A stretch of 64,000 bases of DNA from Sphingomonas crocodyli (GCF_004005865.1 NZ_SACN01000003.1:434001-498000); one strand, 5' to 3'. Shown: positions 8,962-17,680, counted from the first letter of the stretch. Numbers and translations are program-made. Notes: generated from the sequence alone by a model not told the origin.

Positions 8962-10044
8962 ATGAGCGAGCCCGTGCGCTTCACATCCGACGTCGAGCAG
9001 ATCGAGCCTGACGAGGCGCAGACGATCGCGTCGCTCGAAGAGCAGTTCGGCAAGATACTCGATACGACCTCCGCCGATTATGGCCATGCTGTTCGATCGG
9101 TTCACGCCAAGGGTCATGGCCTTGCGCGTGGCACGCTGGAGATTGCCGATGGGCTCCCACCCGAGCTGGCGCAGGGCCTATTTGCACGCGCTGGACGCTA
9201 TGACGCGATCCTGCGCTTTTCGACCAATGCAGGCGACATTCTCGATGACGCCGTCCGCCTCCCGCGCGGCGTCGCGGTGAAAATCCTCAACGTTGAGGGT
9301 GACCGGCTTGCCGGGTCCGAAGGTGATGCGACCCAGGACTTCATCATGGTGAACGGACCGGCTTTCGCAGCGTCCGATCCAAAACAGTTTCTCGGCAACC
9401 TCAAGATGCTGGCGGCTACGACCGACAAGGCCGAAGGCGCCAAGAAGGCGCTGTCATCGATATTGCGCGCCTTTGAGGCGGGGGCGGAAGCATTGGGTGG
9501 GAGCTCGACGCTGCTCAACAGTCTGGGCGGTGCCAAGCCGGTCCATCCGCTGGGCGCCACATACTTCAGCCAGACGCCTTATCGGTACGGCGACTATATA
9601 GCGAAATTCCAGCTGGCGCCGCTCGCCCCCCTTTCCGATCTCGCCGATGTCGTGATCGACGCGACCGATCGTCCGGACGCGATCCGTCAAGATATGAACC
9701 GCGAACTGATCGCGCAGGGGGCGCGCTGGGAGTTGCGCGTTCAATTGTGCACCGATCTCGAGACGATGCCGATCGAGGACCCTTCGATCATATGGGACGA
9801 GGAGGCGAGCCCCTATCGCTCCGTCGCGACGCTCATAGTCGACCCGCAGCAGGCGTGGATTCCCGGCGAAAGCGAAGCGCTCGAAGACAAATTGTCCTTT
9901 AGTCCGTGGCACGGCCTGGCCGCCCATCAGCCACTGGGTGGAGTAAATCGCGCGCGCAGGCGGCCCTATCAGTTCTCGACCGCCTATCGTTCGCGATTCA
10001 ATGGATGCCCTATCCACGAGCCGCGGGCGCTGGCCGAACTGTGA
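8962..10044 (+). CDS. Catalase-family heme protein
   Basis: A 360-residue protein with catalase-fold landmarks: the distal His in RSVHAKGHG, a core strand LRFSTN, PRGVAVKIL, and the distal Asn in QDFIMVNGPAF. It is shorter than true catalases (about 480 residues or more) and belongs to the catalase-like small subfamily whose members may act as heme peroxidases or bind fatty acid peroxides. I do not find the usual proximal-Tyr motif, so full catalase activity is uncertain. The ATG at 8962 follows AGGCGAG. An EcfG-like promoter upstream fits an oxidative or general-stress role. Confidence 0.85.
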   Translation: MSEPVRFTSDVEQIEPDEAQTIASLEEQFGKILDTTSADYGHAVRSVHAKGHGLARGTLEIADGLPPELAQGLFARAGRYDAILRFSTNAGDILDDAVRLPRGVAVKILNVEGDRLAGSEGDATQDFIMVNGPAFAASDPKQFLGNLKMLAATTDKAEGAKKALSSILRAFEAGAEALGGSSTLLNSLGGAKPVHPLGATYFSQTPYRYGDYIAKFQLAPLAPLSDLADVVIDATDRPDAIRQDMNRELIAQGARWELRVQLCTDLETMPIEDPSIIWDEEASPYRSVATLIVDPQQAWIPGESEALEDKLSFSPWHGLAAHQPLGGVNRARRRPYQFSTAYRSRFNGCPIHEPRALAEL

Positions 10045-10241
10045 AGACCGATCAGGCGGATTACAGCGCTCTGCACTTGCGGTCATTCGCGCCAGCCGAC
10101 GGCGCGTCGCCCTGGCCGAGCGTCCGATGCGAGACGCACCGCTGAGTCGCCTCGCGCGGGGGCCATGTACTCGGTGGGGTCCAATGCCTGCCGGAACAGC
10201 CGACCATAGCTTTACGGCATCGGGCGTCGCGCGCCGGCCGG

Positions 10242-10267
10242 GGAACGCAAGCCAGCCTTCGCCTGTT
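10242..10267 (+). promoter_or_regulatory. Candidate EcfG-type promoter (N17, TGTT)
   Basis: GGAAC at 10242-10246, 17-base spacer, TGTT at 10264-10267, one base off CGTT. The ATG at 10297 lies 29 bases downstream. This is the only signal I see in the 250 bases after the catalase-fold gene. Confidence 0.45.
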
Positions 10268-10296
10268 CTGACGCTGTGCCAATCTGCGAGGTAGCT

Positions 10297-10524
10297 ATGG
10301 ACCGCTCCGAGACCGAAAAATCGACCGGCGATCATGTTGAAGGCAGCGATGCGCGGCCGAAGGATACGCTGGAGCGCGATGAGGGCCAGAACGGTCGCAC
10401 TGCACCCGCGCCAGAGGGCGATGGCGAGCCGGTGGTCGACGACAAGGGGCGACCGCTGGGCGGGGATGGCCTGATCAAAGACGACAAGCCGGTCGTCACG
10501 CCCTCAAACGCCGAGCGCATCTGA
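10297..10524 (+). CDS. Small hydrophilic protein
   Basis: A 75-residue protein starting at ATG 10297 with GAGGT five bases upstream. It is almost entirely charged and polar (Asp, Glu, Lys, Arg, Gly, Pro), with no hydrophobic core, and is probably disordered in solution. Fragments such as PVVDDKGRPLGGDGLIKDD suggest a repeated Asp-Lys-Gly pattern. Such hydrophilin-like proteins often accumulate in desiccation or osmotic stress, and the upstream EcfG-like motif agrees, but no named family is assigned. The frame has an upstream extension of seven residues that lacks a ribosome site. Confidence 0.6.
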   Translation: MDRSETEKSTGDHVEGSDARPKDTLERDEGQNGRTAPAPEGDGEPVVDDKGRPLGGDGLIKDDKPVVTPSNAERI

Positions 10525-10618
10525 AAAGCAGACGAAGGCTGGTCTGGCCGCCTTAACCGAGCCGGAAAAAGGCGCCGGTCATTGAACAGAGATAAAATTC
10601 GCCCGTTAAGCGCGTCAA

Positions 10619-11023
10619 ATGCTTGTCGTCCTCCAACAGCTCCACGCGGAATTGCTCCTTCGCATCGAGGCGCTTGGAGTGGAGACGCGTCGACCGCGTC
10701 CTGACATGCCGATGGTCAATGCCGCTCGACTGGCGTTGACGCGCGCCAGCAGCGCGAGGACGGCGCATCTGGAAGGTAAGGTATATCCCGCTTTGCTTGC
10801 CGTAGAGCCCGACCCCGCGATCGTCGAATTGCGTCAGACGGGCCGTGGTCGTCAGGCGGTTTCTTCCGATCATATCAGTCACTGGACCACGCGCGAGATC
10901 GAAGCCAACTGGGCCGCCTATTGCGCGGCATCGCAATCGATGAGGGCGTGGATGAAGGAGCGTATCAGCCTCGAACAAGCCCTTCTTTACCCGGCTCTGA
11001 CGAGACAATTCGGAAACGAATAG
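10619..11023 (+). CDS. Hemerythrin-like helical protein (tentative)
   Basis: A 134-residue protein predicted to be almost all helical. The order of segments, a first helix (LVVLQQLHAELLLRIEAL), then AHLEGKVYPALL, then EANWAAYC and finally SLEQALLYPAL, resembles the divergent hemerythrin-like four-helix proteins found in sphingomonads, which use a HxxE-type metal ligand set. Several of the usual His ligands are missing or displaced, so iron binding is doubtful. There is no convincing ribosome site at ATG 10619. A long frame on the opposite strand covers the same DNA but looks less protein-like. Confidence 0.5.
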   Translation: MLVVLQQLHAELLLRIEALGVETRRPRPDMPMVNAARLALTRASSARTAHLEGKVYPALLAVEPDPAIVELRQTGRGRQAVSSDHISHWTTREIEANWAAYCAASQSMRAWMKERISLEQALLYPALTRQFGNE

Positions 11024-11152
11024 CCACCAGGACAGCGTTTCGTAAGGGTCTCTCACCTTGATGTGCCGGGTACATCGCAACGCGGCGAGCGCCCCCGCTC
11101 TCGATAGCGACGGAGCGGATCGGCTGGATCTTCAGCCGCGCGCCAGGCCGAC

Positions 11153-11177
11153 TGAACTCGCTTACGTCATGCGCGTT
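11153..11177 (+). promoter_or_regulatory. Candidate EcfG-type promoter (TGAAC variant), very close to a start codon
   Basis: TGAAC at 11153-11157, 16-base spacer, CGTT at 11174-11177. Only eight bases separate CGTT from the ATG at 11186. Confidence 0.4.
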
Positions 11178-11185
11178 GGGACACG

Positions 11186-11377
11186 ATGAACTCCAATATA
11201 GAGGTACCGGTACAACGTGCCGGCATCGACCTTCAAATAGGTAAGAGCTCGCTGCGCGTGATGACGGAAATCACCAGCGGCGGCTTGCTGGCGATCGGCG
11301 GCCTCGTTGCCGCGATCCTTCTTGCGAGCGCAGTGCTGGTCGCTACGGCCACACGGTCTCGGGACCCCAGGAGCTGA
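11186..11377 (+). CDS. Small membrane protein (63 residues)
   Basis: From ATG 11186 the protein has a 25-residue polar N-terminus and one transmembrane helix (GGLLAIGGLVAAILLASAVLVA) ending in a short basic tail. An in-frame ATG at 11261 would give a 38-residue version containing only the helix. There is no Shine-Dalgarno sequence before 11186, but an EcfG-like promoter ends eight bases upstream, which would fit a leaderless transcript starting there. Function unknown. Confidence 0.5.
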   Translation: MNSNIEVPVQRAGIDLQIGKSSLRVMTEITSGGLLAIGGLVAAILLASAVLVATATRSRDPRS

Positions 11378-11523
11378 ACGCGGGCGGCTGCAAGCCAGCA
11401 GCGGGCGAAGACGTCGGGCGCAGGACCCCCCAGCGAGGTCAATCGGCCCTGTGGCTCCCTCGGTCTCCCAATCGGCCCGCCAGGGTTCGAGCCATGCGCA
11501 ATTGAAGGCTAAGATAACGCATA

Positions 11524-12186
11524 ATGGCAGATCTCTCGTCATGGCTTCTCGATGTCATCGCGCGCCACGCGGGCTGGAGTGGTCCGATCATCGGCCTGCT
11601 TGCCTTTCTGGAATCGCTGCTGATCGTGGGGCTTTTCGTACCGGCGATCGCTTTGATGGTGGCGGTCGGTGGCTTGATGGGCGCTGGGATACTCGATCCG
11701 GCCCCCATCATCGCATTCGCCATCATGGGCGCCATCCTGGGTGACTGGGTGTCCTATGCCGTGGGTCGCCGCATGGGACCGGCCATCTACCGTCAACGCT
11801 GGCTGAGAAACCACCGCATTGCCTTTGCCCGCGCTCGGCTATTCTTCCGTCGCTATGGCTTCGCCTCGGTGCTCTTAGGGCGTTTTCTGGGCCCGGTCCG
11901 CTCGACGGTCCCGGTCGTGGCAGGCGTCCTGCTTATGCCGCAGAGCAGGTTTCAGGCCGCCAACATCCTGTCCGCCTTGTTGTGGGTGCCGGCGCTCATG
12001 GCGCCCGGTTATTTTGCCGGGTCGAGGGTTGCAACCTGGGGAGCCAGCATCGAAACGATCGTGCCGCTTGCGATGGCGCTGCTGCTGCTTCCCGTGGCGG
12101 CCGGGGCCGTTGCGATCAGGCTCTTCAGCAGACCCCGACACCGCGGTCGCGCGCTCGAGCGTCGGGAGAAGGTCGAGCGCCTTTGA
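11524..12186 (+). CDS. DedA-family membrane protein
   Basis: A 220-residue integral membrane protein of the DedA/SNARE-associated family. The family signatures are visible: an early re-entrant segment with FLESLLIVGLFVPA, the glycine-rich GLMGAGILDPAP, the acidic GDWVSYAVGRRMG motif, and the later GRFLGPVRSTVPVVAG. DedA proteins are thought to act as proton-motive-force-dependent flippases of phospholipids or undecaprenyl phosphate in the inner membrane. A second paralog is encoded at 29457-30107. The gene stands alone, with the glutaminase gene 178 bases downstream. Confidence 0.9.
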   Translation: MADLSSWLLDVIARHAGWSGPIIGLLAFLESLLIVGLFVPAIALMVAVGGLMGAGILDPAPIIAFAIMGAILGDWVSYAVGRRMGPAIYRQRWLRNHRIAFARARLFFRRYGFASVLLGRFLGPVRSTVPVVAGVLLMPQSRFQAANILSALLWVPALMAPGYFAGSRVATWGASIETIVPLAMALLLLPVAAGAVAIRLFSRPRHRGRALERREKVERL

Positions 12187-12364
12187 CACCCGACAAGCAA
12201 GACACAAGGTTTGCGAGCGACTTGCTCAAAGCATGTCGGCGGCGATTTCCAATAGCCGACTATGAGCCATCCAAGCTGTCATTCGTTCAGCTGGCATCGA
12301 GATCGGAAGGACATTGCATGAGTGAGGCGAGAAATTTCCCCGATCGGGTCCAGGTCGGGGTGGC

Positions 12365-13312
12365 ATGAGCAGCAGTGGCACGAGCGATCTTGGCTCGATC
12401 CTCGAGGAAATCGCAGCAGAGATCTCGGCGCATGCGGCGGAGATCGAAGCGAGCGCCGATGCCAAAGAGAGCGGATTGGAGCCCGGCCCCTTTGGCATAG
12501 CGGTCACGACGATCGACGGTGAGACCTTTTGTGGCGGTAGGGCGGACACACCCTTCCCCCTGCAGAGCATCGCCAAGGTGTTTACGCTCGAGATCGTGCT
12601 CTGCGCGATGGGCGAGCAGATCTTCAAGCGGGTCGGTCGCGAGCCGTCGGGCGACCCGTTCAACTCGATCATCGATCTCGAGCGCACGCGGGGCATTCCC
12701 CGCAATCCGTTCGTGAATGCCGGGGCGCTGGTGACGGTTGACGCGATGATCGAGGCGGGTTGCGCGCGCGGTGCGGTCACAGATCTCGTGAAACGCGAGC
12801 TGGGGCGCAACGTGTCGCTGGATCGTGCGGTACTGGCGAGTGAGGACGAAGGCGGCGACCTCAACCGCGCGATGCTGAGCTTCATGAGGCACCACGACAA
12901 TCTGCGGTCGAAGCCGGACGACGTGATGTCGGCCTATGTGCGGCAATGCGCGATATCGCTCGACGTTGCCGAGCTGTCGCAGGCAAGCCTGTTCCTCGCC
13001 AGGACGCGAAGGGATGGCGGGACTGAAGATTGCCAAAGGGCGATGCGAATGCGCAAGCTCCTCGCGCTGATGATGACATGTGGTCATTATGACGGATCGG
13101 GCGATTTTGCGTTACGTGTGGGATTGCCGGCCAAGAGCGGTGTCGGCGGTGGGATTCTGGCGGTGGTGCCTGAAGTCGCTTCGATCGCCGTATGGTCGCC
13201 CAATCTCGACCAGCATGGCAATTCAATATTGGGCGTGCGTGCTCTGGAGATGCTGGTGCATCACACCGGCTGGTCGGTGTTCGGCCCACCGGCTCCGCGA
13301 CACAACAGTTGA
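12365..13312 (+). CDS. glsA: Glutaminase (serine-dependent, GlsA family)
   Basis: A 315-residue enzyme that hydrolyses glutamine to glutamate and ammonia. The catalytic Ser-x-x-Lys is present as QSIAKVF near residue 67. Other family hallmarks follow: GREPSGDPFNSI, PRNPFVNAGAL and KSGVGGGILAVVP, with a Tyr in SAYVRQC. The length matches the family (about 305-330). In some bacteria glutaminase supplies ammonia for acid resistance, which would suit the YdeP-like gene nearby, but that link is an inference. The ATG at 12365 lacks a strong ribosome site. Confidence 0.92.
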   Translation: MSSSGTSDLGSILEEIAAEISAHAAEIEASADAKESGLEPGPFGIAVTTIDGETFCGGRADTPFPLQSIAKVFTLEIVLCAMGEQIFKRVGREPSGDPFNSIIDLERTRGIPRNPFVNAGALVTVDAMIEAGCARGAVTDLVKRELGRNVSLDRAVLASEDEGGDLNRAMLSFMRHHDNLRSKPDDVMSAYVRQCAISLDVAELSQASLFLARTRRDGGTEDCQRAMRMRKLLALMMTCGHYDGSGDFALRVGLPAKSGVGGGILAVVPEVASIAVWSPNLDQHGNSILGVRALEMLVHHTGWSVFGPPAPRHNS

Positions 13313-13466
13313 AGGCTGCGGCACCCGCAACGCCCTGAATTGCGCCGATAGCAGATGGCAGCTGGCATGATCGCCAGATCACGCCACGGCCGCCGTGCGT
13401 CGGTGATGCGGTCTAGAGCCGTTCAACGCGAGGCCGGAAATCGACCTGCTATGGGTTAAGGACCGC

Positions 13467-13491
13467 TGAACTACCCGAGAGCCGCCACGTT
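13467..13491 (+). promoter_or_regulatory. Candidate EcfG-type promoter (TGAAC variant)
   Basis: TGAAC at 13467-13471, 16-base spacer, CGTT at 13488-13491. It lies 31 bases before the ATG at 13523 of the DUF3182 gene. Confidence 0.4.
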
Positions 13492-13522
13492 GTAAGACGA
13501 CGTGGTCGAAAGGTCTCTCAGC

Positions 13523-14659
13523 ATGATCGACTTGAGGTGGCATATATCCGACGCATCGCATGCCCGGTGCCATCCTCCCCTTCCCAGCGCCGTGGCGGCG
13601 TTGGCCGACGAGGGACGGACCGGCAACGTCCATGACCAGGCATCACGCAGCAAACTGCTCAGCGAAATCGCGCAGTTTCTGGGCATACCGGTCCGCGGTC
13701 CGGCGCAACGTGCCGAAGCCTTGGAAGGCCGGATCCTGCTTGTGCCCGGCGATACGATCGTTGCGTCGGCCAGCACGGCCGCGCACAGCGAGCTGATGAT
13801 CCTTGGCGGCATGGTCCCGGCAGCCTTTGTCGCGACCAAGGCTATCACGCATGGCCTGGTCGACGAGGAGGCGACCCGGCCTCTCGAATGGTCGACGGAG
13901 ATGGCCAGGCGGCTCGGCGATGCTGCGCTGGAGGGGTTCACAGCGTTTTCGATCGAGGACGCGCGGCGTGCGGGGCGGCTTTTGCTTGAAAGGGGGCCGG
14001 TGCGCGTCAAGGATGTATGTGGAAAAGCCGGGTTGGGCCAGTATGTCGTCCGGACTGAAACGGATCTTGATCGCTGTCTGGCGCAGGAGGATGCGAGAAT
14101 GATCGCGAATTGCGGGATCGTCCTCGAAGCCAATTTAAGCGACGTCGTGACCTATAGTGTGGGAAGCGTATCGCTCGGCGCGCATCAGATCAGCTACTGG
14201 GGCAGCCAGAACCTCACTACGGATCACCAGGGCCGCGAGGTCTATGGTGGGTCAGACCTCTACGCGGTCAGAGGCGGCTTCGACGTTCTGGCGGGACTGC
14301 AACTTCCCGTGTCTCTGGCGAAGGCCGTTGCATGCGCGACCTTATTTGATGAGGCCGCTCAAGCGGCCTACCCCGACATTCGCTTTAGCCGACGAAATTA
14401 TGACGTCATCGAAGGCACCGATAGCCAAGGTCTGCGCCGCATAGCAATATTGGAGCAGTCGTGGCGGATTGGCGGCGCCAGCGGCGCCGAGATCGCCGCG
14501 TTCAAGGCTCTGGCCGCCGAGCCCGCCACCGAGGCGGTCCGTTGCTCTACGGTCGAGATCTATGATGTTGTTGAGCCGCCGCTGGGCGCGACCCTATATT
14601 ATCAGAGTGTCGACCCGCAGGTCGGCGCCATGACCAAATATACGATGAGGCTCATGTGA
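13523..14659 (+). CDS. DUF3182 family protein (ATP-grasp-like)
   Basis: A 378-residue protein matching my memory of DUF3182, a family of Proteobacteria with an ATP-grasp-like fold and no assigned reaction. Typical pieces are GRILLVPGDTIV, the glycine-rich GGMVPAAFVATKAITHGLV, GPVRVKDVCGKAG and VTYSVGSVSLGAHQISYWG. An ATP-grasp reading would imply ligation of an amine or thiol to a carboxylate. ATG 13523 is preferred to one 21 bases upstream. Its stop overlaps the GTG start of a downstream alpha/beta hydrolase by four bases, so the two are coupled. Confidence 0.75.
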   Translation: MIDLRWHISDASHARCHPPLPSAVAALADEGRTGNVHDQASRSKLLSEIAQFLGIPVRGPAQRAEALEGRILLVPGDTIVASASTAAHSELMILGGMVPAAFVATKAITHGLVDEEATRPLEWSTEMARRLGDAALEGFTAFSIEDARRAGRLLLERGPVRVKDVCGKAGLGQYVVRTETDLDRCLAQEDARMIANCGIVLEANLSDVVTYSVGSVSLGAHQISYWGSQNLTTDHQGREVYGGSDLYAVRGGFDVLAGLQLPVSLAKAVACATLFDEAAQAAYPDIRFSRRNYDVIEGTDSQGLRRIAILEQSWRIGGASGAEIAAFKALAAEPATEAVRCSTVEIYDVVEPPLGATLYYQSVDPQVGAMTKYTMRLM

Positions 14660-15411
14660 ATGATCTGAGCGCATTAGACGAAAATCGGGTCAGGCTTTCG
14701 GTCGGCGATGACAAGATCGTGGGAACGCTGCTCAAGCCTGAAGCTCCTGTGCCGGGTTTCCTGTTCATCCACGGTTGGGGCGGCGATCAGGCGGAGGATC
14801 TTGGTCATGCCGAAGAGCTCGCCCGTCTGGGGTGCATCTGCTTCACCTTCGACTTGCGCGGCCATGCGGGGAGCGACGCCCGGCAAGATGCGGTGACCCG
14901 CAAGGACGGCTTGGAAGATGTTCTGGCGGCCTATGACTATTTAGCCTTGCAGCCGCTCATCGATCGCGACGCGATCGGCGTTGTGGGCACGAGCTATGGC
15001 GGATATCTCGCCATGCTTCTGACCGCACATCGTCCCGTGCGCTGGCTGGCGATGCGGGTTCCAGCGCTCTATCCTGACGCGCAGTGGGACATCCCCAAGG
15101 CCAGGCTCGATAAGGACAAGGTTCGCGCGTACCGCGAGCAGCCCTGCCCGATCGAGGAGGATCGCGCTCTCGCGGCCTGCGCGCGGTTTAAGGGCGATGC
15201 GCTCATCGTTGAATCCGAAAATGATGATCGTATTCCGCATCAGACGATCGTCGCGATCCAGGCGGCGTTCGGTAAGGCGAATTCGCTGAGCCACCGGATC
15301 ATTCACGGGGCAACCCACGCAATGCGCGACCCGCAGCATCAGCGGACATATTCAACGCTGCTGACCGGGTGGATCGAGGAAATGGTTCGCGCAAGTCGTC
15401 TTACCTATTGA
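14656..15411 (+). CDS. Alpha/beta hydrolase
   Basis: A 251-residue alpha/beta hydrolase starting at GTG 14656, which overlaps the DUF3182 stop (GTGA). The oxyanion region reads FLFIHGWGGDQ, the nucleophile elbow is GTSYGGY with Ser as nucleophile, the acid is likely the Asp in ENDDRIPHQ, and the catalytic His is in GATHAMRD. No signal peptide is present, so it is cytoplasmic. Coupling to the DUF3182 protein suggests it acts on, or releases, the product of that enzyme, perhaps as an esterase or peptidase. The substrate is unknown. Confidence 0.85.
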   Translation: MNDLSALDENRVRLSVGDDKIVGTLLKPEAPVPGFLFIHGWGGDQAEDLGHAEELARLGCICFTFDLRGHAGSDARQDAVTRKDGLEDVLAAYDYLALQPLIDRDAIGVVGTSYGGYLAMLLTAHRPVRWLAMRVPALYPDAQWDIPKARLDKDKVRAYREQPCPIEEDRALAACARFKGDALIVESENDDRIPHQTIVAIQAAFGKANSLSHRIIHGATHAMRDPQHQRTYSTLLTGWIEEMVRASRLTY

Positions 15412-15775
15412 AAAACGTCGACTGCAGGCGGTTCGGGTGGTGCCTGACCGCCTCGCCTGCCCCCTTGGCTGTCGTGGTCGCTCGTGGCGAAGCGGCAAGC
15501 CCCAGGCGGATGGTGTTTGGACTGGCGCGCGATTGCGGATCGCATCGATCCGCGTCCGACGCCCGCCATGGCGGTGACCTGAAACCGAAATGATGACGGC
15601 AGGCAACGGCGGCATGTTTCGGCCGCACCGGTCATGGAAGCTTATCGGCGTCCTTATGGAAGCGAACTTTCACCGAGATACGGGTTCCCATGACCGTCGG
15701 CCGAAGGATCGCATCGACCAGTCGGCGAAACAGGTCCGCAGCGCTGAGGCGCGCCCGCTCTTTTCCAGGATCGGC
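15412..15775. other. Intergenic region between convergent genes, no supported gene
   Basis: About 364 bases between the hydrolase gene and the convergent VWA gene. No frame has a credible start and composition, and I see no clear terminator stem followed by a T run. Confidence 0.5.
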
Positions 15776-16918
15776 CTAACGGGCTGCGGCCGCCGCGGCA
15801 TCGATCGTTCTGCGCGCTCGAATCTCTCCATCTTGCAATTGCGCGCGATAGTCCTTCAGCCGCGCCTCCATCTGATCATGCCGCCGCTTCAATATCGCCT
15901 GCGAGGTCCGGGCGAAGGACACCGGCTCGCCCCGAACCGCCCGGGCGGACAGGTCATTGCTCAGTCGGACATTCTCGCTGCTGATGATGTTGCTGACGCA
16001 GACCGAGGCGCTGCTGATGGCGTTTGACGTCTGCACGGCGTTGCCTGCGACGGCGTTACTCTGACGGATGGCGTTCGACGCCTGGCGGTTTGACTCGCGG
16101 ATCCGGTCGAATGTTCGTTCATAATCGGAGCGGCTGTTGAGGTTGACGAAATGGCCGCCGCCCGCGTCGGACACAGCCTTTAGCGCGGCGATTTCGCCCG
16201 GGGGCAGGCCAAAGCCGATGATGTTGACGATCGCGCGGGTCGTGCCGCCGTTGATCTGCCGCGCGACTGCCACTGGATCGCCTCCGCATGTCTCTTCGCC
16301 ATCCGAGACCACGTAGATGATCTGCTCGCCCGGCGTGGACGAGGGGGCGAGCAGCGCCCGTGCCTTCGTCAGGCCGAGCGCGAGCGGCGTCCAGCCCACC
16401 GCCTGGACCTGGGATATCGCGGCAACGAGGCGCCCCCGATCGCTCGACATCGGGGCAAGCAGGTCGACCCCCGCGCAGGATCTGGCCTTATTCGCCGCCT
16501 TATTGTCACCTTGCTGTCCGAACACCAGCAACGAGGTTTCGACCGTCGATGGCAATCCGTCGACAAACCGGGCGGCGGCTTTGCGCGCGAGCTCAACCTT
16601 GGTCTGTCCGCCGATCCGGCCCGCCATCGAGCCAGAGCCGTCAATCGCTATCACGACGCGCGCCGGCTGGACATGAGGGCCGATATCATCGCCGCCCTGA
16701 CGTTGCAGTTCGGGCCGATCCAGCCCGACTTCGGCGAAGCAGCGATCAGGATTGTCAGAGATGAACTGGGCGATATAGGCGCGCGCGTCTTCCACGTCGC
16801 TCGCGCTCACAACGCTCCGCGATGTTCGCGTGTTGTCTGGATCGTCATTCTTAGCACCGCCGCATCCGCAGACCGCCAACACCAACAACGCGCAAGCAGA
16901 GCGAAGAACGATGTCCAT
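15776..16918 (-). CDS. VWA-domain lipoprotein with 11-residue repeats
   Basis: A 380-residue protein. A lipoprotein signal ends in LAVC with the lipidated Cys at residue 17. A von Willebrand A domain occupies about residues 86-270: the metal-site motif is DGSGSM (93-98), with a conserved Thr in GWTPLALGL and Asp in VSDGEET. Residues 276-330 consist of five 11-residue units that each begin with Ser-Asn, and the last 50 residues are a charged helix. Expected to be anchored in a periplasmic membrane leaflet and to bind partners through its metal site. It has no ATPase partner nearby, so it is probably not part of a MoxR system. Confidence 0.85.
   Translation of the reverse strand: MDIVLRSACALLVLAVCGCGGAKNDDPDNTRTSRSVVSASDVEDARAYIAQFISDNPDRCFAEVGLDRPELQRQGGDDIGPHVQPARVVIAIDGSGSMAGRIGGQTKVELARKAAARFVDGLPSTVETSLLVFGQQGDNKAANKARSCAGVDLLAPMSSDRGRLVAAISQVQAVGWTPLALGLTKARALLAPSSTPGEQIIYVVSDGEETCGGDPVAVARQINGGTTRAIVNIIGFGLPPGEIAALKAVSDAGGGHFVNLNSRSDYERTFDRIRESNRQASNAIRQSNAVAGNAVQTSNAISSASVCVSNIISSENVRLSNDLSARAVRGEPVSFARTSQAILKRRHDQMEARLKDYRAQLQDGEIRARRTIDAAAAAAR
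15929..16093 (-). repeat. Five 11-residue (33-base) repeats within the VWA lipoprotein
   Basis: Ser-Asn pairs occur at residues 276, 287, 298, 309 and 320, exactly 11 apart, with small and aliphatic residues between them. An 11-residue period is the hendecad of right-handed or straightened coiled coils. Confidence 0.75.
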
Positions 16919-17357
16919 ATGCTAACCTGACTTCCTGATCATCGGCTGCGCCAACATAACCGCGGCGGAATAACGGACAGGGCCGGCATAGGGGTCCAGT
17001 CAAGTTGGGCATGTCCAGGTTCGTGCCGCCGGCCGACCATGCGCACGACTTTGCTTCTCCCGAGCTGAAACCGTCGACGACCCGACCAAGTCTCGCGCTC
17101 GTGGGCAGCACTCGCTGCCAGTCACCGTGGCTGAAACGCTCATAGGTCGACGGACCGCGCGTATTGCGCCGGTGTCCGGCTGGCCCGGACACAGCCTTCT
17201 GCCAGTTGCTGATCGCACGTCGAGCGTAGCTTTGTCCGGCTGATTGCGCGGCTTTCGCGCGCGGCGCGAGCGCCGCCCGGACGTCATGGTGATTGCAGTC
17301 TGGCTTGACGGGGGAAAGCGGCGTGCGCCGCAATCGAACTCAAAATGATACGCTTTG
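16919..17357. other. Intergenic region, no supported gene
   Basis: About 440 bases upstream of the VWA gene. Two overlapping minus-strand frames exist here, but they lack ribosome sites and have Arg/Ser/Pro-heavy shadow composition. It should hold the VWA gene promoter, which I could not identify. Confidence 0.5.
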
Positions 17358-17382
17358 GGATCAACGCGCGCGGACCGCCGTT
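17358..17382 (+). promoter_or_regulatory. Candidate EcfG-type promoter (GGATC variant)
   Basis: GGATC at 17358-17362, 16-base spacer, CGTT at 17379-17382, followed by an AGGAGGTG ribosome site and the ATG at 17409. One mismatch from consensus in the upstream element. Confidence 0.35.
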
Positions 17383-17408
17383 CTGACCGCGGGCAACAGG
17401 AGGTGTCG

Positions 17409-17680
17409 ATGCGCAAAATCAGCGCCGAATATTACCGCGCTCGAGCGCAACGTGAGCGCGATCTGGCCACGCGCGCGGCAAGTGGATGGCACCGCTCCAT
17501 ATGGCGACCGCAGAGCGATTTGAGCGATGGGCAGCGCGGCTTTTAGGTGAGGCGTCTACGTCGCGCCCGCAAAAACGGCGCGCACCCCTCTGGTCTCGAC
17601 GGTGCCAAGGCATAGCTTCGTCGCTCTTGGTCGTTTGCAAGATATTGGACCTCTTCCGCGCGGCAGGCCAGAACGACTGA
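17409..17680 (+). pseudogene. Small helical protein gene with an apparent frameshift
   Basis: A near-perfect ribosome site (AGGAGGTG) precedes ATG 17409. The first residues (RKISAEYYRARAQRERDLA) match a common alphaproteobacterial small-protein pattern in which a second helix follows with a shape like AxxHxxxAERYExxA. In the original frame the text turns into unrelated residues after about residue 24 and stops at 17546. In the frame shifted by two bases it reads APLHMATAERFERWAARLLGE, the expected second helix, and continues to 17680. I infer a one- or two-base indel near 17475-17485, either a real mutation or a sequencing error. Confidence 0.6.

Noticed and set aside
7206..9011. A 601-residue open frame on the plus strand
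   Set aside because: It lies antisense to the YdeP-like gene and its protein is rich in Arg, Asp and His, typical of a shadow frame in GC-rich DNA. The minus-strand gene has clear motifs throughout.
10553..11080. A 175-residue minus-strand frame opposite the hemerythrin-like gene
   Set aside because: Cys/Arg/His-heavy composition without start signals. The plus-strand frame is more protein-like, though that call is itself only moderate.
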